NCBI RefSeq assembly: GCF_025128055.1
Contig: NZ_JAHLYS010000029.1
Span: 1-56,640, forward strand
DNA: 56,640 nt
Reading direction: 5' to 3'
Origin: Synechococcus sp. CS-1329
GTDB taxonomy: Bacteria; Cyanobacteriota; Cyanobacteriia; PCC-6307; Cyanobiaceae
The notes beneath the pieces are model-generated. The model had not been told where the DNA came from. It ran no database searches and saw only the letters and a list, made by a program, of their open reading frames with translations. The number at the start of each line of letters is the position of its first letter. The stretch's first letter is position 1. A program made the position numbers and the translations under genes. Below are positions 42,441-54,750 of this stretch, piece by piece.

Positions 42441-45130
42441 CCCAGCACCTCCCGGGTGTTGGCCGAAAGGCCGGCCCCAGCCAGCTGCTCCATCGCCTCC
42501 CGCATCCGCTCACCCCGCTGGGGGGCATAGCTCTGCCAGCGGCTGAAGACCTTGGCCAGGCGTGAGGCGGTGATCGGATTGCGCTGATCGAGCTGGGCGA
42601 TCTGCTCAGCCAGGAAGCGGTAGCCACTGCCATCGGCGGCATGGAACACCGGCGTGTTGGCCACGAGGCCACCCAGCACGGCCCGCACGGAGTTGGGGGC
42701 CGCCGGGTCGTAGCGGGGATGGGCCAGCAGGGCCTCCACCCGCTGCAGCCCATCGGCGAAGGGAGCGGAGGCCTCCAGGCTGAACCAGGCATCGAGAATC
42801 ACCGGCTTCTGCTGCCAGCGTCCGTAGAACGCCGCCATCGCCCGCTCCCGTTCGCTGCTGGCCAAGGGCTGCAGGGCCCGCAGTCCGGCCCGCGCCAGGG
42901 TCATGGAGGGACCTTCCACGGCGTCGGCGGCTTCGGCCATCACCGCCCCGTCGCCTGCAGCCGCGCGCCAGGCCCAGACCAGTCCTGTGAGCTGCCGGTC
43001 GCCCACGCCCTCAGGCCAGGGCAGACCCCACTGGGGCCGGCAACGCTCGAGGCAATCGGCCAGGGGTGCGGCCAGGGCCTGGCCGAAACGGGTCTGCAGA
43101 GCCCTGATCGCCCCGAAGAGCGCCGGTGGATCCGGCTGTTCGCTGGCCGCCTCCAGTTCAGCCAGACCCGGCATCGAGAGCAGGGCGCAGCGGTTGCCGT
43201 CGCTGAGGGTGCCCTCCACCAGGATCCGCCCGAAGGCGGCCACCAGGCCGTCTTCGAGGGCCTCATCGGGAGCTCCTGCCGCGCGGCGCAGCAACACCTG
43301 GCGCAGCAGGTCCTGGCCGGCATCCCAGCGGGCCAGCGGCTCACCATCGCTGCTGAGCAGATGCAGCAGCTCCGTGATCGGGCGCCGGAACTCCAGCTGC
43401 ACCGGAGCGGAGAAGCGGCGCAGCAACGACAGGGCCGGCGGGTGGCTGTGGGGCTCAAAGCCCTCGAAGACCACGGTCTGCTCGGCCTGATCGATCACCA
43501 GCAGCCGCGTCTGCGGCCCCCAGGGATGCCCCAGGCTGGCGGCCTCGGCGCTGGCCGTGGTTTCACCGGGGCGTTGCAGCCGCAGGGGCTCACCGGCCTG
43601 GTCCACCGCCCCCAGCGCCAGGGGGATCACCAGCGGTAGCTTCTCGCTCTGCCCCGGGGTGGGCGGGGTGTGCTGGCGGATGGTCAGGGTCAGGCGGCCC
43701 TGATCCTCATCCCAGTGGCGCTCCAGTTCCAGCCGTGGCGTGCCCGCCTGGTGATACCAGCGGCGGAACTGCTCGAAGCTGAAGGGGCTCCACTCACGCG
43801 TGCCGGCAACCCCCGCCGCCGCGGCGGCATCCTGCATGGCCGCAACGAAGTCGTCGCAGGTGGCGGCGGTGCCGTCGTGGCGCTGCACGTAGGTGGCCAT
43901 GCCACGCATGAAGGTATCCGGACCCAGCAGAGTGTGCAGCATGCGGATCACCTCCGCACCCTTTTCATAGATGGTGGTGGTGTAGAAGTTGTCGATCGCC
44001 TGGTAGTGATCAGGCTGAACCGGATGTGCGGTGGGGCCGGCATCTTCGCGGAACTGGGTGTTGCGCAGCATCGCCACATCCTCGATCCGCTTCAGCGCCG
44101 GTGCATGCAGATCAGCCGTGAAACTCTGGTCTCTGAACACGGTGAGTCCCTCCTTGAGGGAGAGCTGGAACCAGTCGCGGCAGGTGATGCGATTGCCCGT
44201 CCAGTTGTGGAAATACTCATGGGCGATCACACTTTCGATCCGCTCCAGTTCGCCATCGGTGGCCGTTTCGGCATCGGCGAGCACCAGCTTGGAGTTGAAG
44301 ATATTGAGGCTCTTGTTCTCCATCGCGCCCATGTTGAAATGACGCACGGCCACGATGTTGTACTCATCGAGGTCGTATTCCAGGCCGTAGACCCGCTCAT
44401 CCCAGGCCATCGAGCGCTGCAGCGAGCGCATGGCATGGGCCGTGTAGGGCGCATCGCCGGGCTCCACATGCAGACGCAGCTGCACCGTGCGGCCACTGGC
44501 GGTGGTGAAGCTGTCGCGCACCTCCTCCAGCACCCCGGCCACCAGGGCGAACAGATAGGAGGGCTTGGGGAAGGGATCGTCCCAGATCACGTAGTGGCGC
44601 TCCGCCTCGCCGGCCGCAGCCGGCAGGGGGCCCTGCTCGATGCAGTTGCCGTTGGAGAGCAGCACGGGAAAGGCCGCGCGCTCGGCCTCGATGCGCACCC
44701 GGAACAGGCTGAGCACATCGGGGCGATCGGGATGGAGGGTGATACGACGGAACCCCTCCGCTTCGCACTGGGTGGTCACCATGCCGCCGCTGGCATAGAG
44801 CCCCTCAAGGCTGGTGTTGACGCGGGGCTGCAGGCGCACTGCGCTGGTGAGGCGGAACGGCTGCGAGGGAGTGTCCGTGAGGATGTAGGCGTCGCCATCG
44901 CGCCCGATCTGGTCAAGCGCCAGCGGCCGGCCGTCGAGGCTGAGGGAAAGCAACTCCAGACCCTCGCCACGCAGCAGCAGCGGCTCACTGCTGCCGCCAC
45001 CGGCGCCAAGGGGCACCAGCTGCAGCGTCGACTCCACCAGAGCCTCCTCGCCGAGAAGGCGCACCGTCAGGTCGGTGCGCTCAAGCCGGTAGGGGTAGGG
45101 CCGATAGTCGGCCAGCCGCACGACGCTCAT
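42410..45130 (-). CDS. pepN: Aminopeptidase N
   Basis: M1 zinc aminopeptidase of the bacterial PepN type, 906 residues. The exopeptidase motif GAMENKSLNIFN is at 268-279. The zinc site HEYFHNWTGN is at 304-313, with the third ligand Glu327 in LSLKEGLT. The N-terminal beta domain begins YRPYPYRLERTDLTVRL, and the long helical C-terminal domain is complete. The ATG at 45130 is the natural start; upstream frame sequence is non-coding in character. Confidence 0.96.
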   Translation of the reverse strand: MSVVRLADYRPYPYRLERTDLTVRLLGEEALVESTLQLVPLGAGGGSSEPLLLRGEGLELLSLSLDGRPLALDQIGRDGDAYILTDTPSQPFRLTSAVRLQPRVNTSLEGLYASGGMVTTQCEAEGFRRITLHPDRPDVLSLFRVRIEAERAAFPVLLSNGNCIEQGPLPAAAGEAERHYVIWDDPFPKPSYLFALVAGVLEEVRDSFTTASGRTVQLRLHVEPGDAPYTAHAMRSLQRSMAWDERVYGLEYDLDEYNIVAVRHFNMGAMENKSLNIFNSKLVLADAETATDGELERIESVIAHEYFHNWTGNRITCRDWFQLSLKEGLTVFRDQSFTADLHAPALKRIEDVAMLRNTQFREDAGPTAHPVQPDHYQAIDNFYTTTIYEKGAEVIRMLHTLLGPDTFMRGMATYVQRHDGTAATCDDFVAAMQDAAAAAGVAGTREWSPFSFEQFRRWYHQAGTPRLELERHWDEDQGRLTLTIRQHTPPTPGQSEKLPLVIPLALGAVDQAGEPLRLQRPGETTASAEAASLGHPWGPQTRLLVIDQAEQTVVFEGFEPHSHPPALSLLRRFSAPVQLEFRRPITELLHLLSSDGEPLARWDAGQDLLRQVLLRRAAGAPDEALEDGLVAAFGRILVEGTLSDGNRCALLSMPGLAELEAASEQPDPPALFGAIRALQTRFGQALAAPLADCLERCRPQWGLPWPEGVGDRQLTGLVWAWRAAAGDGAVMAEAADAVEGPSMTLARAGLRALQPLASSERERAMAAFYGRWQQKPVILDAWFSLEASAPFADGLQRVEALLAHPRYDPAAPNSVRAVLGGLVANTPVFHAADGSGYRFLAEQIAQLDQRNPITASRLAKVFSRWQSYAPQRGERMREAMEQLAGAGLSANTREVLGQSLGRELLG

Positions 45131-45170
45131 CAGGCGAGGGGGAGAAGACCCCCTGATCCTGGCGCCCCGC

Positions 45171-45656
45171 TCACCAGGGCAGTGGCCCCCGGCCCTGGCC
45201 GGTGTTGCAGCCCACCTGCGATCCCAGCAGGGCACCGAGGGGCACCGCCCAGGTGCGGCCGCTATCCCGGGAGGCGGCATAGCCGAGGCCACCGCCGAGC
45301 ACCCCACCCACCAGTCGGCCGATCGAGCAGCGCTGCTGCAGCATCTGGGCTTCCTCCCAGGTGCTGGGCACCGGCTGGCCGAAGCGGTCGCCGCCAGTGG
45401 GCAGCTGACTGTTGTAGTCCTGGTAGGGAGCAGGCGGCCAGTTGCGGACTGGAGTCACAGCGGAAGCGCCGTTGCGGGACACAGGAAAACGATCGATGGG
45501 AATCCGGTACCCCTGGTTGCGCTGATAGCCCTGATACCCCCGGGAAAAGTCTTGAGCGGAGGCGGCGGAGGGCAGCACCAGGGAGGGCAGCAGGACGGTG
45601 AGGCCGCAGACCCCGGCAGCGAGCAGCAGGGGGAGCCGGCGAGTGGAGACGGTCAT
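45171..45656 (-). CDS. Secreted glycine-zipper-like protein
   Basis: A 161-residue protein with a signal peptide (LPLLLAAGVCGLTVLLPSLV...ASA-QDF), a Tyr/Gln/Gly-rich stretch (GYQGYQRNQGY) and a C-terminal hydrophobic glycine-rich hairpin (GRLVGGVLGGGLGYAASRDS then AVPLGALLGSQVGCNTG), which resembles glycine-zipper outer-membrane proteins. Function unknown. ATG at 45656 preferred to an upstream TTG. It lies 40 bases from pepN, on the same strand and upstream of it. Confidence 0.75.
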   Translation of the reverse strand: MTVSTRRLPLLLAAGVCGLTVLLPSLVLPSAASAQDFSRGYQGYQRNQGYRIPIDRFPVSRNGASAVTPVRNWPPAPYQDYNSQLPTGGDRFGQPVPSTWEEAQMLQQRCSIGRLVGGVLGGGLGYAASRDSGRTWAVPLGALLGSQVGCNTGQGRGPLPW

Positions 45657-45784
45657 GGCGATCAAGCTGGAGGACAGCCCCGAAGGGATGCCATCAGCAA
45701 AGCCGCCAGGACCGCCTGAACTGCAACTGGGAATGGGGCCGACTGTGTCCGGATGCGTCCGCCGCAGACCAGCCGCCCGTGGAC

Positions 45785-46198
45785 CTAGCGACCGCCCTGC
45801 TGCTTGAGGGCGTCAGTGACCTGCTTGACCACCGCGGCCGGCACCTCCTTGGGACAGAGCTCGACGGCACCGATCACCGCGGAATTCACCGAACCACGGC
45901 GCAGCTCTTCAATCGTGAGGGCCTTGGCACCCACCTGCTTGATCAGGCCGTCGTGCTGACCCTGGATCAGTTGGGCAATGGTTTCGCCGGCGATGCCCGC
46001 GGCCTTGTCGAACTCAACGCCGGCGCCCCGGGCAATGCAGACATTGACGGCGGCAATCCTGGTGTACAGCGACATCTCGCTTTCACTGGCGGGTGCCGCC
46101 TGGGCGGGCGTGGCTCCGGCAACGGCGGGAATGATCAGAGCAGCCAGCAACAGGAACCGGCGGAAGCGGTGCGTGAGGCGCAAGGAGAGCATGTTCAT
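45785..46198 (-). CDS. Small secreted protein, unknown function
   Basis: A 137-residue protein with a signal peptide (RFRRFLLLAALIIPAVAGAT...AQA-AP). The mature part has conserved-looking cysteines (VNVCIARGAG and ELCPKEVPAAVVKQV) that could form a disulfide. No enzymatic motif is visible. Such small two-Cys exported proteins are frequent in marine Synechococcus. The next gene upstream on this strand ends 33 bases before its ATG. Confidence 0.7.
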   Translation of the reverse strand: MNMLSLRLTHRFRRFLLLAALIIPAVAGATPAQAAPASESEMSLYTRIAAVNVCIARGAGVEFDKAAGIAGETIAQLIQGQHDGLIKQVGAKALTIEELRRGSVNSAVIGAVELCPKEVPAAVVKQVTDALKQQGGR

Positions 46199-46231
46199 CA
46201 GACCCCATGCTGATGCACCGGGGCACGAACT

Positions 46232-46855
46232 TCAATCCGCAGGCAGCGGATCCCCCGGCCCCTCCAGGCGGATCTCATGGTGCGTCTCACTGATATCAAG
46301 TTCACCGTCACGCCAGGAGAAGATCGAGCAGGCCCGGATGCGGTCCTGATCAATCAGGCGGACGTGCTGCTGAATGTCCCAGTGCTGATGCTGCGACTCG
46401 AAGATCAGCTGGTGCTCATCCACCTGGCGGATCTGGGAGCGCATCGGCTGCTCCACGAGGTATCCCTGGCTGCGGCGCAACTGATGACCGCAGAGGTAGG
46501 CATCAAGTCGGCCCTCGCTCTGGTACTGGGGTTTGCGCCCATAGAAGCCATAATCCCGCTCCGGTGTCCAGCTGAAGCGGTAGGCCGCCTCCCCCTCCAC
46601 TGGCCGCTCATAGGTTTCGATCCGCAGCAGCAGGTCGAGGCGCAGGGCCTCCTCCTCGCCCCGGAAGAAATAGAGACGGCGGGAGCGCCAGAGGCCGAGG
46701 TTGCGCGAGAACCAGCGGCGCAGGTTGCTGTCCAGCTGGATGCGGCTTCCCTGGGGGTCCCGCCGCGACGGTCCGGACGGGTCCAGCGGCACCCGCTCGG
46801 TGGATGGAGTCATGGGGAGGGGGATCTGCGGAAGGTCGAGCAACAGCCTTGTCAT
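46232..46855 (-). CDS. Conserved hypothetical protein, possibly calycin-like
   Basis: About 207 residues from the ATG at 46855. The core has regularly spaced aromatic strands ([53 protein letters not shown]) that recall the lipocalin-like fold of CpcS/CpeS bilin lyases, but the lyase residues are not recognisable. I treat it as unknown. Other starts are at 46915, almost touching the sasA start, and 46813. It is divergent from sasA. Confidence 0.6.
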   Translation of the reverse strand: MTRLLLDLPQIPLPMTPSTERVPLDPSGPSRRDPQGSRIQLDSNLRRWFSRNLGLWRSRRLYFFRGEEEALRLDLLLRIETYERPVEGEAAYRFSWTPERDYGFYGRKPQYQSEGRLDAYLCGHQLRRSQGYLVEQPMRSQIRQVDEHQLIFESQHQHWDIQQHVRLIDQDRIRACSIFSWRDGELDISETHHEIRLEGPGDPLPAD

Positions 46856-46919
46856 AGCCATCTCCCGGCCCAGCGATGGGCGCCATAGGGTGAGCACCAC
46901 GATTTCGCCAGCCATCACG

Positions 46920-48083
46920 GTGCCCGAAGCGGTGAAAGCCGACCCCGGCAACAGCAAGGGCAATCCACCCGCCAGGCGACGCCCCCTGAAACTGCTGCTG
47001 GTGGCAGCCCCGCACCATCTGGCTTCCGCCGATCTGGGCGGAGTGCTGCACTATCTCGAAACTGGCGACTGCGGCTTTGAGGTGGCGCTCGAGCTGGCCG
47101 ACCCGGCCCTGCGCCCTGAGCTGCTGGAGCTGCATCGCCTGGTGGCCACCCCCGCCCTGGTGAAGCTGGAGCCACCCCCCCGCCAGGTGCTGGCGGGGAA
47201 TGCGGTGCTGGAGCAGCTGAAGGGCTGGCTGCCGCGCTGGCAGCAGCTGGAGATGGTCAGCGATCTGGGCATGAGCCTGCGGCCGGCCGAAATGGATGGC
47301 AGCCGCTCCCAGCGGGAGCTGCAACTGGAGGATCAGGTGCTGGTGCTGCGCCAGGAGAACGAAACCCTGATCGAGCGCCTGCGGGTTCAAGAGAGGCTGC
47401 TGCGCATGGTGGCCCACGAGCTGCGCACTCCTCTCACCGCCGCGAAACTGGCCCTGCAGAGCCTCCAGCTCGGCCACATCAACAACACCCGCTGCCGGGA
47501 TGTGCTCGACCGCCGCCTCGATGACATCGAGCACCTCTCCAAGGATCTGCTGGAGGTGGGCACCACCCGCTGGGAGGCCCTGTTCAACCCCCAGCGGCTC
47601 GACCTGGCTCCGGTGGCCGCCGAAGCCATCCTGGAGCTGGAAAAGCTGTGGGTGGGACGGACCCTCCAGCTGATCACCGACATCCCCGCCGATCTGCCTG
47701 ATGTCTTCGCCGACCAGCGGCGCATGCGCCAGGTGCTGCTGAACCTGCTGGAAAACGCACTGAAATACACCCCGGATGAGGGCGAAGTGACCCTTTCACT
47801 GCTGCATCGCACCAGCCAATGGGTGCGGGTGAGTATCTGCGATACCGGCCCAGGAATTCCCAGGGGCGAGCAGGAGCGGATCTTCCTGGAGCGGGTCCGA
47901 CTCCCCCAGACCTCCAGCACCACCTCCGGCTTCGGCGTGGGCCTCTCGGTCTGCCGTCGCATCGTTGAAGTGCATGGCGGGCGGATCTGGGTGGTCTCCG
48001 AACCCGGAGAGGGAGCCTGCTTCCACTTCACCGTCCCGGTGTGGTCAGGGCAGAGCGCTCCCAGCCAGGTCGTCTCTCCTTGA
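46920..48083 (+). CDS. sasA: Circadian-clock output histidine kinase SasA
   Basis: SasA senses KaiC through a KaiB-like domain and phosphorylates RpaA to drive rhythmic transcription. The 387-residue protein has the thioredoxin-like KaiB-like domain at ~22-115 ([12 protein letters not shown]...). A coiled-coil linker follows ([20 protein letters not shown]), then the H-box [15 protein letters not shown] (His166), the N-box [20 protein letters not shown] and GFGVGLSVC. The GTG start at 46920 gives the usual length. No kai genes are in the window. tRNA-Glu follows 73 bases after the stop. Confidence 0.94.
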   Translation: MPEAVKADPGNSKGNPPARRRPLKLLLVAAPHHLASADLGGVLHYLETGDCGFEVALELADPALRPELLELHRLVATPALVKLEPPPRQVLAGNAVLEQLKGWLPRWQQLEMVSDLGMSLRPAEMDGSRSQRELQLEDQVLVLRQENETLIERLRVQERLLRMVAHELRTPLTAAKLALQSLQLGHINNTRCRDVLDRRLDDIEHLSKDLLEVGTTRWEALFNPQRLDLAPVAAEAILELEKLWVGRTLQLITDIPADLPDVFADQRRMRQVLLNLLENALKYTPDEGEVTLSLLHRTSQWVRVSICDTGPGIPRGEQERIFLERVRLPQTSSTTSGFGVGLSVCRRIVEVHGGRIWVVSEPGEGACFHFTVPVWSGQSAPSQVVSP

Positions 48084-48156
48084 CGAAGGGACACTCCGAC
48101 CCGTAGCGTCCACACAACGGAGACGGCGCCTGAAAACGCTCTTGCTCCGTGGCCTC

Positions 48157-48229
48157 GCCCCCATCGTCTAGAGGCCTAGGACACCTCCCTTTCACGGAGG
48201 CGACAGGGGTTCGAATCCCCTTGGGGGTA
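48157..48229 (+). tRNA. tRNA-Glu (TTC)
   Basis: A 73-base cloverleaf. Acceptor GCCCCCA pairs with TGGGGGT (G-U at the first pair), with discriminator A. The D arm carries GAGGCCTAGGA, the anticodon stem CCTCC/GGAGG encloses loop CTTTCAC (anticodon TTC at 48191-48193), and the T arm is AGGGG-TTCGAAT-CCCCT. CCA is not encoded. In cyanobacteria this tRNA also feeds the C5 pathway of tetrapyrrole synthesis. Confidence 0.97.
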
Positions 48230-48250
48230 TCACGTTCAGCTTTCATTGGC

Positions 48251-48271
48251 CACGGACTGAATCAGTCCATG
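48251..48271 (+). repeat. Hairpin downstream of tRNA-Glu
   Basis: CACGGACTG-AAT-CAGTCCATG forms a stem with one mismatch. The core GGACTG/CAGTCC is perfect. A wider pair GGCCAC (48248) and GTGGCC (48285) can enclose it. No T-run follows. It may end or process the tRNA transcript. The rest of the 127-base gap before the next gene shows nothing. Confidence 0.4.
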
Positions 48272-48356
48272 GGATCGCAAGATTGTGGCCTTTGATCAGC
48301 AGCAGGCTCGGATCAAAAGGGCTGGTGAGGTTAATCCTGAGCCAGTGGGCAATCAG

Positions 48357-48944
48357 TCAGGCCAGACTGGAGCGGCGCAGAGCTTCCCGCTGTACGGCGC
48401 GCAGATTGGCGGCTAGGTCCTCGCGCAGGCGCTGCTCGATCAGCCCGATCGGCATGCCCTGACGTCCCTGAACGGTGAGTTCGTAGAGCAGGCGCGAACC
48501 AGTGGGTTCACCCCAGACCTGCCAGGCCCCCTCAAAACGACGGAAATCTCCCTGGCGCATGCTGAAACTGAGCAGGCCATCGTCATGGTGCTCACGCAGC
48601 TCCAGCTCGACGCGGGCACTGAAGCGCAGGCCGCAGAACTGCTGACAGCCCACCTGCTCCAGGCCCACGATGTTGCCCCGGCGCCAGAGCAGACGGGAGG
48701 TGGAGAGGTTGGGGATGAAGCGGCTGAGGTTCTCGTAATCGGTGAGAACAGTCCAGATCTGCTGGGGGGGAAGCTCCAGGCGCAACTGAACCGCCAGGCG
48801 CCGCGCGCCCTGGGGCAGACGCTCCATGTCCTGCTGGATCGTGTCCAGTGAACAGGTGTCCTGGCCGCTGGGAAGGCCCTGGATGGCGGGGGTTGTCAGA
48901 ACCGAAAGCTGCGCCAATGGGGGGACACGAGTGATTCGGGGCAA
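48357..48944 (-). CDS. START/SRPBCC (cyclase/dehydrase-like) family protein
   Basis: A 195-residue protein. From about residue 45 it follows the Coq10/START pattern: QLRLELPPQQIWTVLTDYEN, LSRFIPNLSTSRLLW, RRFEGAWQVWGEPTG and LLYELTVQGRQGMPIGLIEQ with a long C-terminal helix. Members bind hydrophobic ligands such as quinones. The start is unsure: a TTG at 48944 keeps a 40-residue N-terminal part, while an ATG at 48827 gives the bare domain. Confidence 0.8.
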   Translation of the reverse strand: MPRITRVPPLAQLSVLTTPAIQGLPSGQDTCSLDTIQQDMERLPQGARRLAVQLRLELPPQQIWTVLTDYENLSRFIPNLSTSRLLWRRGNIVGLEQVGCQQFCGLRFSARVELELREHHDDGLLSFSMRQGDFRRFEGAWQVWGEPTGSRLLYELTVQGRQGMPIGLIEQRLREDLAANLRAVQREALRRSSLA

Positions 48945-49070
48945 GCCGGATCGATCCAGCCGAAGCCAAACCTAACCGCATCGGACGGTTCCCAGTGCGG
49001 AAAGGCCCACGCTCCAGCGGGCCCAGACCGTAGGCGTTGCCTATGATCAGGCCGGTTTTCCGGAGTTTGA

Positions 49071-50228
<1,158 letters not shown>

Positions 50229-50283
50229 ATCGGCGCCTTCCGGGCAGGTCGCTCCCCAGCGGCTTCCTGCTCGATCCAGCTTC

Positions 50284-50312
50284 AGCCCGCCTCTGTGGCG
50301 GGCTTTTTTTTT
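50284..50312 (+). terminator. Rho-independent terminator behind petH
   Basis: An 8-bp perfect stem, AGCCCGCC (50284-50291) and GGCGGGCT (50297-50304), with a 5-base loop, runs directly into nine T residues. It ends 90 bases before zwf, so zwf-opcA needs its own promoter. The remaining bases before zwf show no clear box. Confidence 0.95.
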
Positions 50313-50402
50313 GCCGAAATCAGCACAGAGGGGAACCGCCCCTGCCCTTTGCTGGGTGTTCCCCGCTTTCGTGGGTAAACCAGTGTCACCAGCCGCACCT
50401 CC

Positions 50403-51926
<1,524 letters not shown>

Positions 51927-51970
51927 CGCGAGCAGCACCGCAAGCACCCCTCCCCTGACGAGCCAAGCCC

Positions 51971-53257
51971 ATGTCCCCCCAGCTCACGCTTCAGGCTCCC
52001 GTGGCCCTGCCACCCCCTGAGCTCACCGACTACCTCGACAAGCTCTGGAGTCACGATCTGGAGTCGTCCAGCGGGGCTTCCACCTTCACCCTGCTGGTGT
52101 GGCAGCCGGCCTGGGTGGAGCAGCATCTGGTGCGCACCGGGCGTCTGGATGGTCCTGTCACCGGCGTGGTGCGCAGCGAATTGCTCGAGGCCGCGCGCGA
52201 AGCCGTGCCTGCCTGCGACCTGCCCCTGAGCATCTCCCCCCTCTCGCCCAAGCTGGCCTGGGCCCTGGGTCAGCAGATCGGCAACCACCCGATCGAAGAT
52301 CTGCGCGGCCAGCACATCGACTCCGCGATCAGCGCCTTCCAGCCCCGGCGACTGATCACTCTGGCACCCACCCTCAACCACGGCCAGCCCCTGGAAACCC
52401 TGGTGGCGGCCTACTGCCCGCTGCCGGGAGAGGGCACGGCCGCGGCCTGCGGCGATGTGGTGGTGCTGCGGGGTGATTTCGGCGCGCTGCAGCAGGGTCT
52501 GCAGTTGCTGCAGCCGCTCGTTCCCGCTGATCTGCCCTGCTGGGTGTGGTGGAACGGTTCGCTCGATGAGGCACCGGAACTGCTGGAGGCCCTCGCCGAA
52601 CCGGGCCGCCGCCTGGTGATCGACACGGCCATGGGCACCCCGCGCCGTTGCCTCGATCTGCTGGAGAGCCGTGTGGCCAGCGGTGGGCCCGTGAACGACC
52701 TCAACTGGCTCCGGCAGCGGGCCTGGCGCGAATCGCTGGCCATGGTCTTCGATCCCCCCAGCCGCCGCGATGCCCTCAACCACGTGGTGCAGCTCGACAT
52801 CGACGTGGAAGGCACCCATCCGGTGCAGGGGTTGTTGCTGGCTGCCTGGATGGCGGACCGCCTTGGCTGGCACTGGGTGGAGAGCCATGCGGCCCCGGGC
52901 GATGAGATCCGTGCCGAATTCGAACGCACCGATGGGGTCACCGTTCAGTTCCATCTCACCCCCGTGCCGGTGGGTGTGCCCAGCAGCCATCCGGGCAGCG
53001 TCGTCGGGCTGCGCCTGATCTGCAAACCGCCCGGCCGTCAGGCCCTCTGCGTGATCCTCTGCTCGGAATCGGGCGGTTGCATGCGCCTGGAGGCCGGCGG
53101 CATGGCCCGCATGGAGCTGGCCGAAGAAGTGGTGCCCATGGGCCACGCCACCGATGAATGGGAGATGGCCCGGCTGCTGGGCGGTGGTCACGATTCCACC
53201 AATCCCCTGCTGGCCACCGCCGCGCCCCTGGCTGCCAAACTGCTGCCCAACGCCTGA
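51971..53257 (+). CDS. opcA: Glucose-6-phosphate dehydrogenase assembly/activator protein OpcA
   Basis: A 428-residue protein needed for assembly and redox-controlled activity of Zwf. Family hallmarks: the N-terminal LTDYLDKLWS, RPRRLITLAPTL-like stretch (QPRRLITLAPTLNHGQ), CWVWWNGSLDEAPEL and DLNWLRQRAWRESLAMVFDP. Placement right after zwf supports the call. Full length, with no sign of damage. The next gene starts 20 bases after its stop. Confidence 0.95.
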   Translation: MSPQLTLQAPVALPPPELTDYLDKLWSHDLESSSGASTFTLLVWQPAWVEQHLVRTGRLDGPVTGVVRSELLEAAREAVPACDLPLSISPLSPKLAWALGQQIGNHPIEDLRGQHIDSAISAFQPRRLITLAPTLNHGQPLETLVAAYCPLPGEGTAAACGDVVVLRGDFGALQQGLQLLQPLVPADLPCWVWWNGSLDEAPELLEALAEPGRRLVIDTAMGTPRRCLDLLESRVASGGPVNDLNWLRQRAWRESLAMVFDPPSRRDALNHVVQLDIDVEGTHPVQGLLLAAWMADRLGWHWVESHAAPGDEIRAEFERTDGVTVQFHLTPVPVGVPSSHPGSVVGLRLICKPPGRQALCVILCSESGGCMRLEAGGMARMELAEEVVPMGHATDEWEMARLLGGGHDSTNPLLATAAPLAAKLLPNA

Positions 53258-53277
53258 CGGCCTGGGGCCTCGATGCC

Positions 53278-54750
53278 ATGGCCTGCCTGATCGCCGCCCC
53301 CTGCAGCGGCAGCGGCAAGACTCTTCTGAGCCTTTCCCTCAGCGCCCTGCTGCGCCGAGGCGGGGCCAGTGTTCAGGTCTTCAAGGTGGGGCCCGACTAC
53401 CTCGACCCCCAGCTGCTGGGGCGGGTGAGCGGCCGTCCCTGCCGCAACCTCGACCGCCTGCTCTGCGGGCAGGAGTGGCTGGAGCGGGCCTTCCACTGGT
53501 GGGGCCATCAGGCCGACCACTGCCTGGTGGAGGGGGTGATGGGTCTCTTTGACGGCCGCGGACCCAGCGCCGAGGGCAGTTCCGCCGAGGTGGCCAGCCT
53601 GCTGGGGCTGCCGGTGGTGCTGGTGGTGGAAGCCAGCCGCCAGACGGGCTCCCTGGCCGCCCTGGTGCGGGGCTTCCGCGATCACCAGCCGGGGCTGGAG
53701 CTGGCCGGAGTGGTGCTCAACGGCGTGAGCACCGAGCGCCATCGGGCCCTGCTCAGCGAGGCCCTCGCCTCGATCGCCATGCCCCTGCTGGGGGCCCTGC
53801 CCCGCCACCCCGACCTGAGCCTGCCCTCGCGCCATCTGGGGCTGCTGCCTCCCGATGAACTGCAGGACTTCCAGGCCAGAAGCGGCGAGTGGGCGGCCCT
53901 GGCGGAGCGCCATCTGGACCTGGAGCGGCTGCTGCCCCTGCTGGCGCCGCCGCCAGCCCTGAGCAGCGGCGAGGGCAGCGCCCGCGATCCCATCCGCTGG
54001 TGCCTGGAGCGCTCCGCGGCGGCACCGTCAGCCGTGGACGTCAAGAGCGGCGCAGAGCTGCCGGTGGCAATCGCCAGCGACGCCGCCTTTCACTTCCGCT
54101 ATCCGGAAGCCACGGAGCTGCTCACGGCCCTGGGGGTGACTCCCGTTCCCTGGCAGCCCCTGGCGGATCAACCCCTCCCCCGGGGTTGCCGCGGGGTGAT
54201 TCTGCCGGGGGGCTACCCGGAGCTGCACGCCGCCGAGCTGGCCGCCAGCCAGCGCAGCCAGGGGGAGCTCAGGCGCGCCGCCGCCGCCGGCCTGCCCATC
54301 TATGCCGAGTGCGGCGGCCTGCTGCTGCTGGGCCAGCAGCTGGAGGACCCCCAGGGTGAAGCCCATGCCATGGCCGGCCTGCTGCCGTTCAGCGCCCGAC
54401 GCGGCTCCCTGCAACTGGGCTACCGCCAGGCCACCCCCCTGGGCGACGGCCTGGTGACCCGCCGGGGTGAGCCGCTGAGCGGCCATGAGTTTCATCGCTG
54501 GGAGCTGATCGACGCCGTGGTGGACGGCAGCGAACGGCTGTGGCAGCTTGAAGGCTGGGGTTGGGCACCGCGGCAGGAAGGATGGACGACACCGACGCTT
54601 CACGCCAGCTGGCTCCACCTCCACTGGGCTGGATGTTCGGCGATCTGCCGGCGGCTGCGCGACGCGGCCGCCCGGGCGAGTCCCCTAGCGCTGGCGACGG
54701 CAGCCGGGGGCAACGGGGGGGCAACGCCTCCGTGGAGCGTTGGCGCCTGA
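53278..54750 (+). CDS. cbiA: Cobyrinate a,c-diamide synthase
   Basis: Glutamine-dependent amidation of side chains a and c in corrin synthesis (CbiA/CobB). The 490-residue protein has the ATP P-loop AAPCSGSGKTLLSLS (6-20), KVGPDYLDP, VEGVMGLFDG and a C-terminal class I amidotransferase domain: LPGGYPELHA and the nucleophile Cys345 in YAECGGLLLLG, ending with SGHEFHRWEL. The ATG at 53278 places the P-loop at the N-terminus as expected. Length is slightly long because the tail past ~465 is Ala/Gly-rich and overlaps acyP by 19 bases. Confidence 0.94.
   Translation: MACLIAAPCSGSGKTLLSLSLSALLRRGGASVQVFKVGPDYLDPQLLGRVSGRPCRNLDRLLCGQEWLERAFHWWGHQADHCLVEGVMGLFDGRGPSAEGSSAEVASLLGLPVVLVVEASRQTGSLAALVRGFRDHQPGLELAGVVLNGVSTERHRALLSEALASIAMPLLGALPRHPDLSLPSRHLGLLPPDELQDFQARSGEWAALAERHLDLERLLPLLAPPPALSSGEGSARDPIRWCLERSAAAPSAVDVKSGAELPVAIASDAAFHFRYPEATELLTALGVTPVPWQPLADQPLPRGCRGVILPGGYPELHAAELAASQRSQGELRRAAAAGLPIYAECGGLLLLGQQLEDPQGEAHAMAGLLPFSARRGSLQLGYRQATPLGDGLVTRRGEPLSGHEFHRWELIDAVVDGSERLWQLEGWGWAPRQEGWTTPTLHASWLHLHWAGCSAICRRLRDAAARASPLALATAAGGNGGATPPWSVGA

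Noticed and set aside
53158-53277. Longer start for cbiA inside opcA
   Set aside because: The frame there is an opcA shadow, and the P-loop should be at the very N-terminus.
54561-54731. Longer acylphosphatase starting within cbiA
   Set aside because: Acylphosphatases are about 90 residues; the extra part is low-complexity and overlaps cbiA.
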